The notes under the pieces: generated by a model
Database searches by the model: none
Told to the model about the DNA's origin: nothing
What the model saw: the letters and a program-made list of their open reading frames with translations, nothing else
Made by a program: the position numbers and the translations under genes
DNA from: Pseudohongiella sp.
GTDB lineage: Bacteria > Pseudomonadota > Gammaproteobacteria > Pseudomonadales > Pseudohongiellaceae
Reading direction: 5' to 3'
Assembly (NCBI GenBank): GCA_030651695.1
Contig: JAUSCD010000015.1
Span: 62,001-126,000, forward strand
DNA length: 64,000 nucleotides
Shown: in pieces, positions 46,604 through 56,820 of the stretch
Layout of the letters: each line of letters begins with the position of its first letter
Numbering within the stretch: the first letter of the stretch is position 1

Positions 46604-49270
46604 CTACATTTTAAGCAAGGTATCGAACAGATCTCTGGCCAGCGTAATCAATCGCGCCGATGCGTTATAGTGTTGCTCCAATTGAATCAACCGCGCAGCT
46701 TCCTCTTCCAGATTCACACCAGAAACTGACAGCATGGCATCCATCGACTGGCGCAACATGGATTCACCGGCGCTTTGGTTCACTCGTGCCTGACTGGTGA
46801 AGATGCCAAGTTTCTCTGCCAATTGTCCGTATGCAGCCTGGTAAGTCAGATTGCCACCAGAGAGCGTCTCACGCGTATTCAGCGCCAGAATAGAAGCACC
46901 ATTTCTGCTGTCGGCCGTGCCGTTGGTGTTGTAGGCAATAACAAAACTGTCTCCGGCCCTGGCAGCTCCGTCAATACCGGTGCCACTGGTCATACTGACC
47001 TGGATGCCACGGTAGTTAGGCTGGCCTGCCGGCGCAGGACCAAAAACACCATCATTACGATTGGAAAACATCTCAGTGTTGGCTGCGAGCTGGATATCCA
47101 CCTTGCCGCCAATTGTAAAATTGTCAGCAGGATCCGCTGCATCTGCTCTGGTGATCAGTGCTGCCGGATCACCCGCTGACAACGCGCCTTCACCTGCCAC
47201 CTTGAAGGACAGATCCACACCCGACGTGGCAAATATCCGCAGATTTACACCATCACTGCTGGCAGTAATGCCTTGCGCCTGCAGCGTGGGCATACGGTTG
47301 ATGCGATCGCGCAGGAAGTCGGCAGTCAAAGGACTCGGTACAATCTCCGGCTCTGCTGCGCCCGGAGGGACCCAGGTCGGGTCAGTCAGATCCACACCGT
47401 TCAGACTCAACTGAAGCGGCTCATCACCTTCCTGAAAATTACTCAGCACAGTTGACGTGTAAGCCTGAGCTGTAACACCGCTTAAACCTGACAGGCGGCG
47501 CGCCATACTGGCTGCCGTTTCGTTTGGCAGCAGCGTTAATCCCTGCTCTTTAATAAAACCGGTTTCCGGATCACTGGTCTGGAATCGCAGCGCCTCACCG
47601 GGATACCCGTTGGTCGCCGCTCCTACCTGCAGAAGCGCCACTGCTGATCCACTGCTGCTGACCGTGGTACCGCCCGTATCAGATGGGAACATATTGTTCT
47701 GCGCACCGGGGGTAAAACTCAGATTGGTCAGCGGCGGATTTAATGGAACCGGTCTGGCTGGATCCGAATAATCCAGAATGTCGTAGGTTGTTGCCGACGT
47801 AAACCGGATCATCATCGGTGGACTGAGTGCACCCTGCTTTGAAAACAGTGGCGTGTCCACACTGCTAACCACCGAACCCAGTAATTTTGCACCACCCTGA
47901 TTGGACACCGAAGATTCAACCCTGACTGCCGAGGCAAACGCGAACTCCTCAGGGCGTGTGATCTGCACTTGCATTTGAGCAGCGCCACGCTTGGTCGGTT
48001 GTATCAGGAAGCGGTCCCCACTCTGGAAACTACCGCCTTCCAGATTCAGGCTGAATCCGTCTACCTTGATAGACTGAGGGAACGCAGTACCCAGTATGCC
48101 CTCACTGACAACTTTCCCATCAGACTGACGTATCAGTGTGTAATTGCGGCTACCACCCTGAAAAAGCAGCTCGTAGTCGCTATTCTTCAGATCACCTACC
48201 GACTCAATGGTTACATTCAGATTGCGGTCAGCAGGAGGCGCATTATTGAACGACGCCCTTACTCTGTCCCTGGAAGCCAGGGTGCCATTAACGTCGGCGA
48301 AAACCAACCCTCCCAAACTACCTTCGAGGTCCATGCCCAACTTGTTCTGTTGGTTGACTTCAAAAGCGATCGCAGTAGCAAGCAGTCCCATCGACCCGAT
48401 TGCCGGGTCCAGGGCCTCTTTGCGGAATCGCAGCAAAGCACCCATCTCTCCGCCGGTCATCAGATTATTGACTACCTGATTTCCTTGCGGGCTGACAAAT
48501 ACCAGGTCATACCGGCTGGCATCTGTGAGACCCGGAACGGCTGTCATTTTCTGTATCGCAGTACCAACGACCAATGGCTGCCCTTGTCCGATGAATACGT
48601 TTAGCCCCCCTTCATTGCGGCTAACGGTAGATACGCTTACATATTTGGATAACTCGCGCACCACCAGGTCCAGCTGATCGAGCAGATCATTGGGTTGTTT
48701 GCCGCTCTGGGAGGCGTCACCTATCACACGGTTCAATTCTGCAATACGGCCGGCCAGTGAGGTCACATTTGCTGTGATGCCAACCAACTGTTTGTTAACG
48801 GCATCATTTTGCGCATTCAGACGCGAATCTACCGCCTTAAAAGCGGCGGTCAGCTGCGTACTCTGGGTCATTAACAGTTGTCGCCCCAGCAGTGACCCCG
48901 GATCATTAACTGACTCATTCACAGCAGAAAAGAACTGATTCACATACTTGGACAGATTGGTCTGGTCGGCTGCCAACAGGTTATTGACTTGTGAAACATT
49001 GAATAAATAGGTATCTGAGTCGCTCAGCACAGATATATCGCGTACTACCTGGTCAACCAGATATTTCTCGGTGTGGCGATAAATATCGTTAATCCTGACG
49101 CCGGCCCCCAGATAACCAGCCGCCGTCCGCATAGCCGGATTTGTACTCTGAATAATCGATTGCCGACTGTAGCCTTCAGTATTGGCATTAACAATATTGT
49201 GGCCGGTGACCGACAACGCAGTCTGGTTCAGGCGGATTCCGGTGATCGCGGTGTTGATCAAACTGCTCAT
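46604..49270 (-). CDS. flgK: Enlarged flagellar hook-associated protein 1 (FlgK)
   Basis: 888 aa; E. coli 547, P. aeruginosa 683. FlgK is the first hook-filament junction protein. The N-terminal rod-type motif (LINTAITGIRLNQTALSVTGHNIVNANTEGYSRQ), the HPII-like D1 part, and the C-terminal VNLEEEAARLIQLEQHYNASARLITLARDLFDTLL are conserved. The additional middle part (about 450-720) includes a stretch at about 618-693 resembling the FliD/FliC module, in which the IN segment reads DRINRMPTLQAQGITASSDG. It starts 18 bp after flgJ. Confidence 0.95.
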   Translation of the reverse strand: MSSLINTAITGIRLNQTALSVTGHNIVNANTEGYSRQSIIQSTNPAMRTAAGYLGAGVRINDIYRHTEKYLVDQVVRDISVLSDSDTYLFNVSQVNNLLAADQTNLSKYVNQFFSAVNESVNDPGSLLGRQLLMTQSTQLTAAFKAVDSRLNAQNDAVNKQLVGITANVTSLAGRIAELNRVIGDASQSGKQPNDLLDQLDLVVRELSKYVSVSTVSRNEGGLNVFIGQGQPLVVGTAIQKMTAVPGLTDASRYDLVFVSPQGNQVVNNLMTGGEMGALLRFRKEALDPAIGSMGLLATAIAFEVNQQNKLGMDLEGSLGGLVFADVNGTLASRDRVRASFNNAPPADRNLNVTIESVGDLKNSDYELLFQGGSRNYTLIRQSDGKVVSEGILGTAFPQSIKVDGFSLNLEGGSFQSGDRFLIQPTKRGAAQMQVQITRPEEFAFASAVRVESSVSNQGGAKLLGSVVSSVDTPLFSKQGALSPPMMIRFTSATTYDILDYSDPARPVPLNPPLTNLSFTPGAQNNMFPSDTGGTTVSSSGSAVALLQVGAATNGYPGEALRFQTSDPETGFIKEQGLTLLPNETAASMARRLSGLSGVTAQAYTSTVLSNFQEGDEPLQLSLNGVDLTDPTWVPPGAAEPEIVPSPLTADFLRDRINRMPTLQAQGITASSDGVNLRIFATSGVDLSFKVAGEGALSAGDPAALITRADAADPADNFTIGGKVDIQLAANTEMFSNRNDGVFGPAPAGQPNYRGIQVSMTSGTGIDGAARAGDSFVIAYNTNGTADSRNGASILALNTRETLSGGNLTYQAAYGQLAEKLGIFTSQARVNQSAGESMLRQSMDAMLSVSGVNLEEEAARLIQLEQHYNASARLITLARDLFDTLLKM

Positions 49271-49288
49271 TTGTTTTCACCAGACATG

Positions 49289-50377
49289 TTAATTCACCCG
49301 CGGCGCGGACACGCCGCCCAGACTGGCCTGATTCAGGGACGGGCTCCGCATCACGCTAAGGATTTTTTCTGCATAATCAGGATCGGTAGCATAACCAGCC
49401 TGCTGCAGTCGCTCAGTGTAAGCAGAAGGATCAGATGCATGCTGCAAGGCCGGTGCGTAGCGCGGCTGACTTTGCATCAAACGCACATAGTCAGCAAAGC
49501 TTTCTTCATAGGAACGGTACGCGCGGAAACTCGCCACTTCACGCTGCATGGCGCCATCGCGGAACTCAAGCGTACTGACGTTGACACGCTCGCCTTGCCA
49601 GCTGATATTGGCTTTGATTCCAAACAGATTAAAACTGGCGTCTCCGTTAGCGCCACGTATCATTTTCTGGCCCCAGCCTGTTTCCAGCGCGGACTGCGCC
49701 AGCAGTACTTTCGGATCCACACCAAGTTCGCGCGCGAATTTCTCGGCAATCGGCATCAGGTGCTTCACAAACTCTTCCGGCGAATCGAACTGCGCGGGTG
49801 GCACAAGCGATGGCATTGCCGGAATATCCTGCTCCGTGGCGCGCCGATTCAGAAACGGACGCTCAGGGCCAACCATATCCGATTGCATGGCAACCGCAGG
49901 CGTCACCGTGATGTTACGCAGACGCCATTCCGCTGCCGCCAGCCCTGCGTTTTCCAGACCGTGACTTGCTGGCAACGCGTCGGGCTGCCCGACAAAAAGT
50001 CGGGCACTGGCAAGATCACCGGCCAGAGTGGATTTTGATTCCGCGTCAGTTGCACGCGAAGGTTCATAACGCTGCATTAACTGACGGTGCAACGTTTCTG
50101 CCAGGCCAATTCCCCCGTTAGAGGACATATGCAAGGCCAACTGATTATCAAGATTCTCTTGATGAAAACTCATTTCATTGCCACGCAGGTAATTGTCTGA
50201 AAACAATGCCTCTTCGCCGGCACGCATACCTTTGAGCATGATGTTCAGGAACATTGCCTCAAACTGTTTGGCGACCTCACGCAACGCTTCAGTGGAGTTC
50301 TCGCGACCGAGTTGACTGATCGCCTGCAAACCACTGATTTCGGTATAGACGGAGGCGTCGCGCATGCTGATGGCCAT
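49289..50377 (-). CDS. flgJ: Flagellar rod cap / peptidoglycan hydrolase FlgJ
   Basis: 362 aa, a two-domain FlgJ. The N-terminal rod-scaffold domain (about 20-105: ALREVAKQFEAMFLNIMLKGMRAG) is followed by a linker and a C-terminal GH73 N-acetylglucosaminidase-type domain (about 200-355) with LLAQSALETGWGQ, in which the Glu is catalytic, and SFRAYRSYEESFADYVRLM. It opens peptidoglycan for the rod. It lies between flgI and flgK with gaps of 10 and 18 bp. Confidence 0.95.
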   Translation of the reverse strand: MAISMRDASVYTEISGLQAISQLGRENSTEALREVAKQFEAMFLNIMLKGMRAGEEALFSDNYLRGNEMSFHQENLDNQLALHMSSNGGIGLAETLHRQLMQRYEPSRATDAESKSTLAGDLASARLFVGQPDALPASHGLENAGLAAAEWRLRNITVTPAVAMQSDMVGPERPFLNRRATEQDIPAMPSLVPPAQFDSPEEFVKHLMPIAEKFARELGVDPKVLLAQSALETGWGQKMIRGANGDASFNLFGIKANISWQGERVNVSTLEFRDGAMQREVASFRAYRSYEESFADYVRLMQSQPRYAPALQHASDPSAYTERLQQAGYATDPDYAEKILSVMRSPSLNQASLGGVSAPRVN

Positions 50378-50387
50378 GATACAGTCC

Positions 50388-51542
50388 TCAGATCACAATC
50401 AGATCGGCGCGTAATGAGCCGGATTGTTTGAGGGCTTCCAGAATTGCGGTGAGGTCCCCGGGCGCTGCACCAACGGCGTTGATAGCCTGCACAATATCTG
50501 CAAGCGTAGTCCCGGTATCAAAGAGGAACATACGATTGCTTTCCTGAGTGACCGTGATGTCGGACTGCGGCACGGCCACTGTTTCGCCGTCAGAGAACGG
50601 AAGCGGCTGGCTGACCGCAAAACTTTCGGAGATAGTCACACTAAGGCTGCCATGAGTAATCGCGGCCGGTGATACGCGAACATGATCACCAATCACAATC
50701 GTGCCTGTACGGGAATTGACAATCACACGAGCAGGAGCAGCACCTTGCTCGATCTGCATGTTCTCAAGCTCGGAGACGTAGGCAACACGAGCCTGCGGAT
50801 CAATCGGAGCTCGCACACGTATCGACACTGCATCAAGTGCCTCGGCAGTACCCGCGCCAAGAAAACCATTGATGGCACTGGACAAGCGTCTTGCTGTGGT
50901 GAAATCAGCACGTTTGAGATTGAACGTCACATAGTCGCCTGTATTAAACGATGTCGGAACTTCCAGCACGGTAGTGGCGCCACCCGGGATCCGGCCAACG
51001 CTGGGCACGTTGATGGAGATACGCGAGCCATCAGCGCCTTCCACTCCCAGACCACCTACAATGAGGTTACCCTGCGCAATTGCGTAGACCTGTCCATCCA
51101 CACCCACCAGAAAAGTCCGCTCCAGGCTACCACCACGCAGACTGGCGGCATTGGCCAGTGAGGATACTGTGATGTCGATTGTCTGGCCGGGCTTGGTAAA
51201 TGCAGGCAGCTCTGCCTGCACAGATACCACCGCAACGTTTCTTAACTGAAAGTTCTGATTTGCTGGCATCGGGATGCCAAACTGATCCAGATACGCGCGG
51301 AATGACTCTGCTGTAAAAGGCGCCTGGGTAGTCTGGTCACCAGTTCCGTCCAGACCTGTCACCAGGCCCACACCAACCAGTTGGTTAGCTTGCACACCCT
51401 GGATATTGGCTATGTCTTTGATACGGTCCGCGCGCACAGGGGCAGACAGACTGAGCGCCTGCAGTGCGATTAACACCACACAAAGCACACGGGCGAATGG
51501 CTTGTGACTGAGCTGACTGTTCATGTTGGTGATCCTGTTCAT
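50388..51542 (-). CDS. flgI: Flagellar P-ring protein FlgI
   Basis: 384 aa from ATG 51542 (MNRITNM), preceded by AGGAC; ATG 51524 with AGGA is an alternative. A signal peptide ends near [17 protein letters not shown]. The P-ring signature is [32 protein letters not shown], with the C-terminal segment [37 protein letters not shown]. FlgI forms the bushing in the peptidoglycan layer. A longer open frame to 51590 would enter the end of flgH. Confidence 0.97.
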   Translation of the reverse strand: MNRITNMNSQLSHKPFARVLCVVLIALQALSLSAPVRADRIKDIANIQGVQANQLVGVGLVTGLDGTGDQTTQAPFTAESFRAYLDQFGIPMPANQNFQLRNVAVVSVQAELPAFTKPGQTIDITVSSLANAASLRGGSLERTFLVGVDGQVYAIAQGNLIVGGLGVEGADGSRISINVPSVGRIPGGATTVLEVPTSFNTGDYVTFNLKRADFTTARRLSSAINGFLGAGTAEALDAVSIRVRAPIDPQARVAYVSELENMQIEQGAAPARVIVNSRTGTIVIGDHVRVSPAAITHGSLSVTISESFAVSQPLPFSDGETVAVPQSDITVTQESNRMFLFDTGTTLADIVQAINAVGAAPGDLTAILEALKQSGSLRADLIVI

Positions 51543-51564
51543 GCGGATGTCCTGATCGATCTGA

Positions 51565-52236
51565 TTAAAGCGGCCAGTAAGGGCCAACAAAAAAGCGACT
51601 CAATATGCCGGGCTCATTGGTGTTTGCCATGGTACCGGTGCCGCTGTAAGCAATGCGTACGTCAGCCACCCGTGTGGAGACAATCGAGTTATCCGGAGCA
51701 ATGTCCTGTTTGCGTACAAGCCCGCTGATGCGGATGTACTCTTTGCCGCGATTGATCTGCAACCACTTCTCTCCGCGCACTTCCAACAGCCCGTTGGGTA
51801 ATACATTGGTGACAGTGACAGTGATGTTGCCACGCAGCTGATTGCTCAGGTCGGTGTTGGCTGAACCAGAAAAATCGGACCCGCCGCCAAACTGGGCTGT
51901 GGTGTTTACATTGGCGCCGAACAGCGACAGCTCTCCGGTGTTGGTGGAACTCTCACGACTATAGGAGGTGCCGGACGAATTACTTGCTGAGGTCGCCTCG
52001 GCCAGATTGATAGTCAATACATCACCCAACCGATAAGCCCGACGCTGATACAGATTCACAGCAGTGGCCGGGCTGTAAATGGAACCGGCGATACGACCGC
52101 TGTCGTCGGCTTCAGTCACCCACACCGGTGCGTAACGTGGATCATCTGGTGATGGCGGTTCAGGCAAACGGTAGCCACATGCTGCCAGCAGCACGGGACC
52201 GATCAGGAGAAGGTTTTTCAGGTGTCTGGTAGTCAT
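51565..52236 (-). CDS. flgH: Flagellar L-ring lipoprotein FlgH
   Basis: 223 aa from ATG 52236, preceded by AGGGGA; lipobox LLAAC places the acylated Cys at residue 20. An upstream start at 52266 overlaps flgG but lengthens the signal peptide needlessly. FlgH forms the outer-membrane ring: [18 protein letters not shown], followed by a Ser/Thr-rich region, then [36 protein letters not shown] and [27 protein letters not shown]. It is between flgG and flgI. Confidence 0.96.
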   Translation of the reverse strand: MTTRHLKNLLLIGPVLLAACGYRLPEPPSPDDPRYAPVWVTEADDSGRIAGSIYSPATAVNLYQRRAYRLGDVLTINLAEATSASNSSGTSYSRESSTNTGELSLFGANVNTTAQFGGGSDFSGSANTDLSNQLRGNITVTVTNVLPNGLLEVRGEKWLQINRGKEYIRISGLVRKQDIAPDNSIVSTRVADVRIAYSGTGTMANTNEPGILSRFFVGPYWPL

Positions 52237-52262
52237 ACTAATCCCCTGCTCTGCAGTTTTTA

Positions 52263-53048
52263 TCAAAGGTTCTGCGTAATGAACTGCAGCATCTGGTCCG
52301 CTGTCGAAATTACTTTGGAGTTCATTTCGTAAGCGCGCTGCGTGGTGATCATGTCCACCAATTCCTCGACCACTTCCACGTTGGAGCTCTCCAAAGTCCC
52401 TTGCATCGTGCGGCCCATGCCGTTAGAGCCAGGCGCGGACTGCTGGGGATTGCCACTGGAGACAGTTTGCACAAAAAGATTGCCACCGATTGCCTGCAAT
52501 CCTGCCGGGTTAACAAAATCCACAAGATTGAGGTTGCCGATATTGACCGAATCAGGCTGACCAAACAGTTTCACCGATACCACGCCGTCTGTGCCGACGG
52601 TGACACTTTGGGCGCCCTGCGGAATAGTCAGACCGGGATTTAGCAGGTGACCTGAGGCAGTCACAATTTCACCGTCAGCGCTTAAATGGAATTGGCCGTC
52701 GCGGGTATAACCGGCAGTGCCGTCAGGCATTACAATTTCAAAAAAGCCCCGACCATCAATGGCCAGATCCAGTGCTTCGCCGGTTGTTTGCAGGGCACCC
52801 TGATTAAACAGTTTTTGACTTCCTACAATCCGGACACCGGTACCGACCTGAAGGCCTGAAGGCAACTCAGTATTCTGAGTGGAGTTGGCGCCAGGTTGAC
52901 GCTGGATCTGATACAACAAATCCTCAAACACCACACGGTCCTTTTTGAAACCAGTGGTGGCCACGTTAGCCAGGTTGTTGGACAGCGTGGCCAGACGGGT
53001 ATCCTGGGCGCTGAGGCCAGTTTTTGATACGTAGAGTGCTGCGTGCAT
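52263..53048 (-). CDS. flgG: Flagellar distal rod protein FlgG
   Basis: 261 aa, the usual length. The N-terminal rod-hook motif (LYVSKTGLSAQDTRLATLSNNLANVATTGFKKDR) and the C-terminal MQGTLESSNVEVVEELVDMITTQRAYEMNSKVISTADQMLQ are conserved, with ALDLAIDGRGFFEI in the central domain. FlgG builds the distal rod spanning the periplasm. A 124-bp gap with a hairpin separates it from flgF. Confidence 0.97.
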   Translation of the reverse strand: MHAALYVSKTGLSAQDTRLATLSNNLANVATTGFKKDRVVFEDLLYQIQRQPGANSTQNTELPSGLQVGTGVRIVGSQKLFNQGALQTTGEALDLAIDGRGFFEIVMPDGTAGYTRDGQFHLSADGEIVTASGHLLNPGLTIPQGAQSVTVGTDGVVSVKLFGQPDSVNIGNLNLVDFVNPAGLQAIGGNLFVQTVSSGNPQQSAPGSNGMGRTMQGTLESSNVEVVEELVDMITTQRAYEMNSKVISTADQMLQFITQNL

Positions 53049-53140
53049 GAGTCTGTTGCTCCTGTTACCTGTCTGTCCGAATTCGGCGCCGGAACTGTTG
53101 CCGGCACTGCATTCAATCGCTTGATTCTGTTGTCTGGCAA

Positions 53141-53159
53141 AGCGGCAAAAATTGCCGCT
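53141..53159. repeat. Perfect hairpin between flgF and flgG
   Basis: AGCGGCAA-AAA-TTGCCGCT: an 8-bp perfect stem with a 3-nt loop, in a 124-bp gap that is large for this operon. It may be an attenuating or processing signal. It belongs with similar CGGCAA/TTGCCG hairpins near fliD (39330-39345) and upstream of flgB (57816-57835). Confidence 0.5.
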
Positions 53160-53172
53160 GATCAGCTACTTA

Positions 53173-53916
53173 TTACTGTATTTGCAAGAGGCGTGCCGAA
53201 GCTTCGGAATTCTCCTGAATAGTTTGCATAAACTTCACATTCATTTCGTAATTTCGCGTCATGCCAATCATTTCCACCATGGCATCAACTACATTGACGT
53301 TGCTGTTCTCCAGATAGCCCGAGATCAGCTGAACCGCAGCATCCGGCAACATGTCAGTCCCGTCACGACGGCGCATCAATCCATCAGCGCCTTTGATCAG
53401 CTCGGCATCTGTCGGGCTCACCAGTTTTATGCGATCGATGTTTGCGGTGACATCTGCAGCCTGTCCCAATTCACGTACTGAGATCGTTCCGTCCTGACCA
53501 ATCTCCAGCGACTCGTATTGCGGCAGAACAACAGGACCTGCATTACCCAGAACCGGCAATCCATTACCTGCCATCAGCTCTCCGAACACACCGATTTTCA
53601 GGTTGCCGGCCCGGGTGTAAGCTTCACTGCCGTCATCAGCCTGTACAGCAATCCAGCCTTCACCATTGACTGCCACATCCAGGCTGTTGCCGGTCTGCTG
53701 CAAAGAGCCATGCGTAAAGTCAGTACCGGGGTTTTCAGTCATGCTGTAAACACGCGATGGCATTCCTGCGCCATAAACCTGCATTGATCTGGCCTGCGCC
53801 AGATCAGCACGAAAACCGGTCGTGCTGGCATTAGCCATATTGTTGGCATGTATCGCTTGCGCGCGCATCGTTTGTGAGGCGCCGGTCATGCTGAGATATA
53901 AGGCCTTGTCCATCAT
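53173..53916 (-). CDS. flgF: Flagellar proximal rod protein FlgF
   Basis: 247 aa. Rod-family N-terminus ALYLSMTGASQTMRAQAIHANNMANASTTGFRADLAQ; central SLDVAVNGEGWIAVQADDGSEAYTRAGN; C-terminus GYLENSNVNVVDAMVEMIGMTRNYEMNVKFMQTIQENSEASARLLQ. FlgF is a minor proximal rod subunit in the periplasm. It is located 40 bp after flgE. Confidence 0.96.
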   Translation of the reverse strand: MMDKALYLSMTGASQTMRAQAIHANNMANASTTGFRADLAQARSMQVYGAGMPSRVYSMTENPGTDFTHGSLQQTGNSLDVAVNGEGWIAVQADDGSEAYTRAGNLKIGVFGELMAGNGLPVLGNAGPVVLPQYESLEIGQDGTISVRELGQAADVTANIDRIKLVSPTDAELIKGADGLMRRRDGTDMLPDAAVQLISGYLENSNVNVVDAMVEMIGMTRNYEMNVKFMQTIQENSEASARLLQIQ

Positions 53917-53956
53917 TCACTCCGGTTTTCCAGCCAAGCTGAGGTCAGGTTATTAA

Positions 53957-56011
53957 TTAAAGATTGATGATGGTCTGAGTCACGTCATCAGTTGCGGAGA
54001 TGATCTGCGCCGCAGCCTGATAATTACGCTGGGAAATGATCAGCTGTACAAGTTCGGTGGGCAGATCGACGTTAGAGTCTTCCAGTGCGCCGGATTGAAT
54101 CGCACCCAGACCTGCTGTACCTGCGCCGGATACCGACGCCGCACCAGACTCACTGGTCTCGGCAAATTTGGTACCACCCAGATTTGCCAGACCGCTGGGG
54201 TTGGCAAAGTTACCAAGTGCCACCTCGCCCAGTACGCGCGACTGACCATTGGAGAATCGCGCGGAGACCAGACCACGCACGTTGATCTCCAGACCTGTCA
54301 GCTGGCCTTTGGCAAAACCATCCTGATTGTTTGCCTGCACAGAAAAGTCGCCACCGAACGCAGTCATCTTGGACAGATCAATTGTAAAGTTCGAGTTGTT
54401 CAACAGATCGGCAACGTTGGTATCACCCTGGACCGGGCCGGCACCGATGCGTCGGCCGCCCGAGTCGACGGGCGACCAATTGGTAATCTGAATAGGGTTC
54501 TGGTTGGGGTCAAAACGGCCAGTGTCATCAAAACGCAGGTCGTATCGAGCCAGCGACGGCTGGCCATCAACTGCGTTGGGGTCGTAACCGATGTTGCGGT
54601 TATCTACCTGGAAGTAGACACTCCAGAGATTCGTCTCACCAATATCACCAGCGCGCTCTTTAACAAAATACATCGCCAGAGAGTGGGCAGTACCCACGGT
54701 GTCGTAGATAGTGATTGCAGTAGAGCGGTAATAAGTGTTCGGATCTCTGGGGTCAAACTGATTGGTCTCGAAACCTATCCCTTCCAGTGAATCTGCAGCT
54801 GAAATATCGCCGAATATGCTCCCTGTGCGAACTGTCTGATCAATAGGATCACCGTTAATATCGTTCGCAGCAGCTCTCAGTGAGTACCCTTCTTCCATGG
54901 TGATCTCAACGGTACCACCCACGACGATCACGTTGGCACCATCCAACGCCAGCGCCTGACCTGCGCCCTGCTGAATATACTGCTCTGTCACAGGATCGTA
55001 TTCAGATCCGGTAACAGTAAGTGAACCGTTGCCGATTGAACCCGCTGTGAAATTTAAATCAGCGCCGGTGTTGTGGCTTACTTTGATTACGGAACCTTCA
55101 ACTTTGGCGCTGATATTGTTACCCGACGCGTTGATCGCTATTGCCAGGTCCTCGAGAGCAGCTGGCAGATCAGCGACGTCAGCCGGGATGGCCATAGTGT
55201 ATTGACGGCCGTTCAAGGCAAAACGGGTAACGTCATCCGGCGCCGGGCCTGGTGCCGTAAAGTCGCTGATGAATGCCGTGGTAATACCTTTTGCAGAAAC
55301 ACCGGCCGCACCTGATAACAGCTGAGCGGTCGCATTTGCAGTGGCGTTAACCGGAACATTGATCTGGCGCACACTGCGATCCGGCCCGACAACCTGAATC
55401 GAATTTGATTCGTATCCATTCACCCGCGGATCGAGCGTCGCCAACAAGAGTGGTGCTGTGCTGCGACCGCCATTGGCTGTCAGATTGGTCCCCACAATAG
55501 TTGATGGTTGCGCAGCAGCGTCCAGGTTGACAATGGTGTCAACGCGAGTGGTCGGACGTGGCTGAATTTCACCGGTTGTAACACGCAGATCTGTGAGCGG
55601 TCCACCCCCTGTTGCCTGACCGGCATCGGAAGGCGCAAACCCCTGCAGCCTTTCGCGTTCACTATTAATAATATAACCATTACGATCAGTACCAAACGAG
55701 CCCGCACGCGTGTAAGAAAAGCCGGAGTCGCCACGCATGATAAAAAAGCCTTCGCCATTGATGGCAAGGTCAAGCGTGTTGTTGGTAAAACTGATATTGC
55801 CCTGAGTAAAACTCTGTTTGATTTCCTGCAGTGTCACACCACTACCAGCCTGTGTGCCGCCACCACCCAGTACTGACGCCGCATACACATCACCAAACAG
55901 CGCGCGCGCTCCTTTGAACCCATGGGTACCGGCGTTGGCAATATTGTTACCTGTGACACTGATTTCTTGCTGCGCCGCGTTCAGCGCACTCAAACCGATG
56001 TTAAAACTCAT
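53957..56011 (-). CDS. flgE: Enlarged flagellar hook protein FlgE
   Basis: 684 aa, compared with about 400-460 in E. coli and Pseudomonas. It is the universal-joint hook subunit. N-terminal SFNIGLSALNAAQQEISVTGNNIANAGTHGFK and C-terminal GALEDSNVDLPTELVQLIISQRNYQAAAQIISATDDVTQTIINL are highly conserved. The FlgE D2 domain is at about 430-600. The additional region (about 200-390) includes a module (about 263-323) with a NG-x-x-Y start, a DLAIAIN segment and a VSHNTGADLNF strand, resembling those of FliD and FliC. Confidence 0.96.
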   Translation of the reverse strand: MSFNIGLSALNAAQQEISVTGNNIANAGTHGFKGARALFGDVYAASVLGGGGTQAGSGVTLQEIKQSFTQGNISFTNNTLDLAINGEGFFIMRGDSGFSYTRAGSFGTDRNGYIINSERERLQGFAPSDAGQATGGGPLTDLRVTTGEIQPRPTTRVDTIVNLDAAAQPSTIVGTNLTANGGRSTAPLLLATLDPRVNGYESNSIQVVGPDRSVRQINVPVNATANATAQLLSGAAGVSAKGITTAFISDFTAPGPAPDDVTRFALNGRQYTMAIPADVADLPAALEDLAIAINASGNNISAKVEGSVIKVSHNTGADLNFTAGSIGNGSLTVTGSEYDPVTEQYIQQGAGQALALDGANVIVVGGTVEITMEEGYSLRAAANDINGDPIDQTVRTGSIFGDISAADSLEGIGFETNQFDPRDPNTYYRSTAITIYDTVGTAHSLAMYFVKERAGDIGETNLWSVYFQVDNRNIGYDPNAVDGQPSLARYDLRFDDTGRFDPNQNPIQITNWSPVDSGGRRIGAGPVQGDTNVADLLNNSNFTIDLSKMTAFGGDFSVQANNQDGFAKGQLTGLEINVRGLVSARFSNGQSRVLGEVALGNFANPSGLANLGGTKFAETSESGAASVSGAGTAGLGAIQSGALEDSNVDLPTELVQLIISQRNYQAAAQIISATDDVTQTIINL

Positions 56012-56062
56012 GTTGACACCTCGTTACCGGACCTGTCTGCTGGCCCTTTATTGAAATAAAAA

Positions 56063-56740
56063 TTAGTTGATCTGAACAATATCGGACATCGACTTCGGTC
56101 CAACGCCAGCCAGGTTAAGCGTCAGTTTCCCACCCGGCTCAATGGTCACGCTGTTCACATTGGCACTCGTGAAAATTGGCAGCTGGGATGTAACACCGGC
56201 GTTAGACGCTGTAACCTCGAACTTGTACATACCCAGTGGATAACGCTCATCGTTGGCGTCCATACCAGTCCAGATAAATTCCTTACGACCTTCTGTCTGT
56301 TGCCCTAAAGCGAACTGGTCAACCAGTTGGCCGCTCTGGTTGTAAACAGAGAGTGTTGCGTTCTGGGATGCGATATCAAAATCCGCCAGCACGCTGATTG
56401 CTGAGTTCGCGGTCAACATGGCCTCGTCTGACTCTACATGCACCGGTCGACCCACCAGTGAAGTGGCCTGAAGATGCTGAGTTGACTGGAAGGAAGACGA
56501 GAACTTTTCAAAGCTCTGACTCATTTTCTGCGACTCTTCAAGCTGGGAGAATTGCGCCAACTGCGCTACAAACTCGCCATTCTCTTGCGGGCTTGTCGGG
56601 TCCTGATTTTCCAGCTGGGCGATCAAAAGTTTCAGAAACTCGTCTCTGCCTAACGCTTTGCTGGCTGAACCTTTTTGCGGCTCAGGCAGTGCATAGTCAG
56701 AAAGGACGCGATTTAATGCACCGTTGCCGTTTAGTTCCAT
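56063..56740 (-). CDS. flgD: Flagellar hook-capping scaffold FlgD
   Basis: 225 aa. FlgD caps the growing hook and is discarded later. The N-terminal FlgD signature is GRDEFLKLLIAQLENQDPTSPQENGEFVAQLAQFSQLEE (about 28-66); the central part has a FlgD Ig-like domain (about 110-190, including GMDANDERYPLGMYKFEVTA) and a Tudor-like part. The C-terminal end KLTLNLAGVGPKSMSDIVQIN is typical. Between flgC and flgE in the canonical flgBCDE order. Confidence 0.95.
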   Translation of the reverse strand: MELNGNGALNRVLSDYALPEPQKGSASKALGRDEFLKLLIAQLENQDPTSPQENGEFVAQLAQFSQLEESQKMSQSFEKFSSSFQSTQHLQATSLVGRPVHVESDEAMLTANSAISVLADFDIASQNATLSVYNQSGQLVDQFALGQQTEGRKEFIWTGMDANDERYPLGMYKFEVTASNAGVTSQLPIFTSANVNSVTIEPGGKLTLNLAGVGPKSMSDIVQIN

Positions 56741-56820
56741 ATTCTGTGACTCCTGCTACTTATCTGAACTTTCTGATCACTCCCGGCGAATTTGTGCCGG
56801 AACAATTTATGACTTGCGGC

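Noticed and set aside
49073-50038. 321-aa rightward frame opposite flgK and flgJ
   Set aside because: It runs antisense through two confidently assigned flagellar genes and resembles no protein family.
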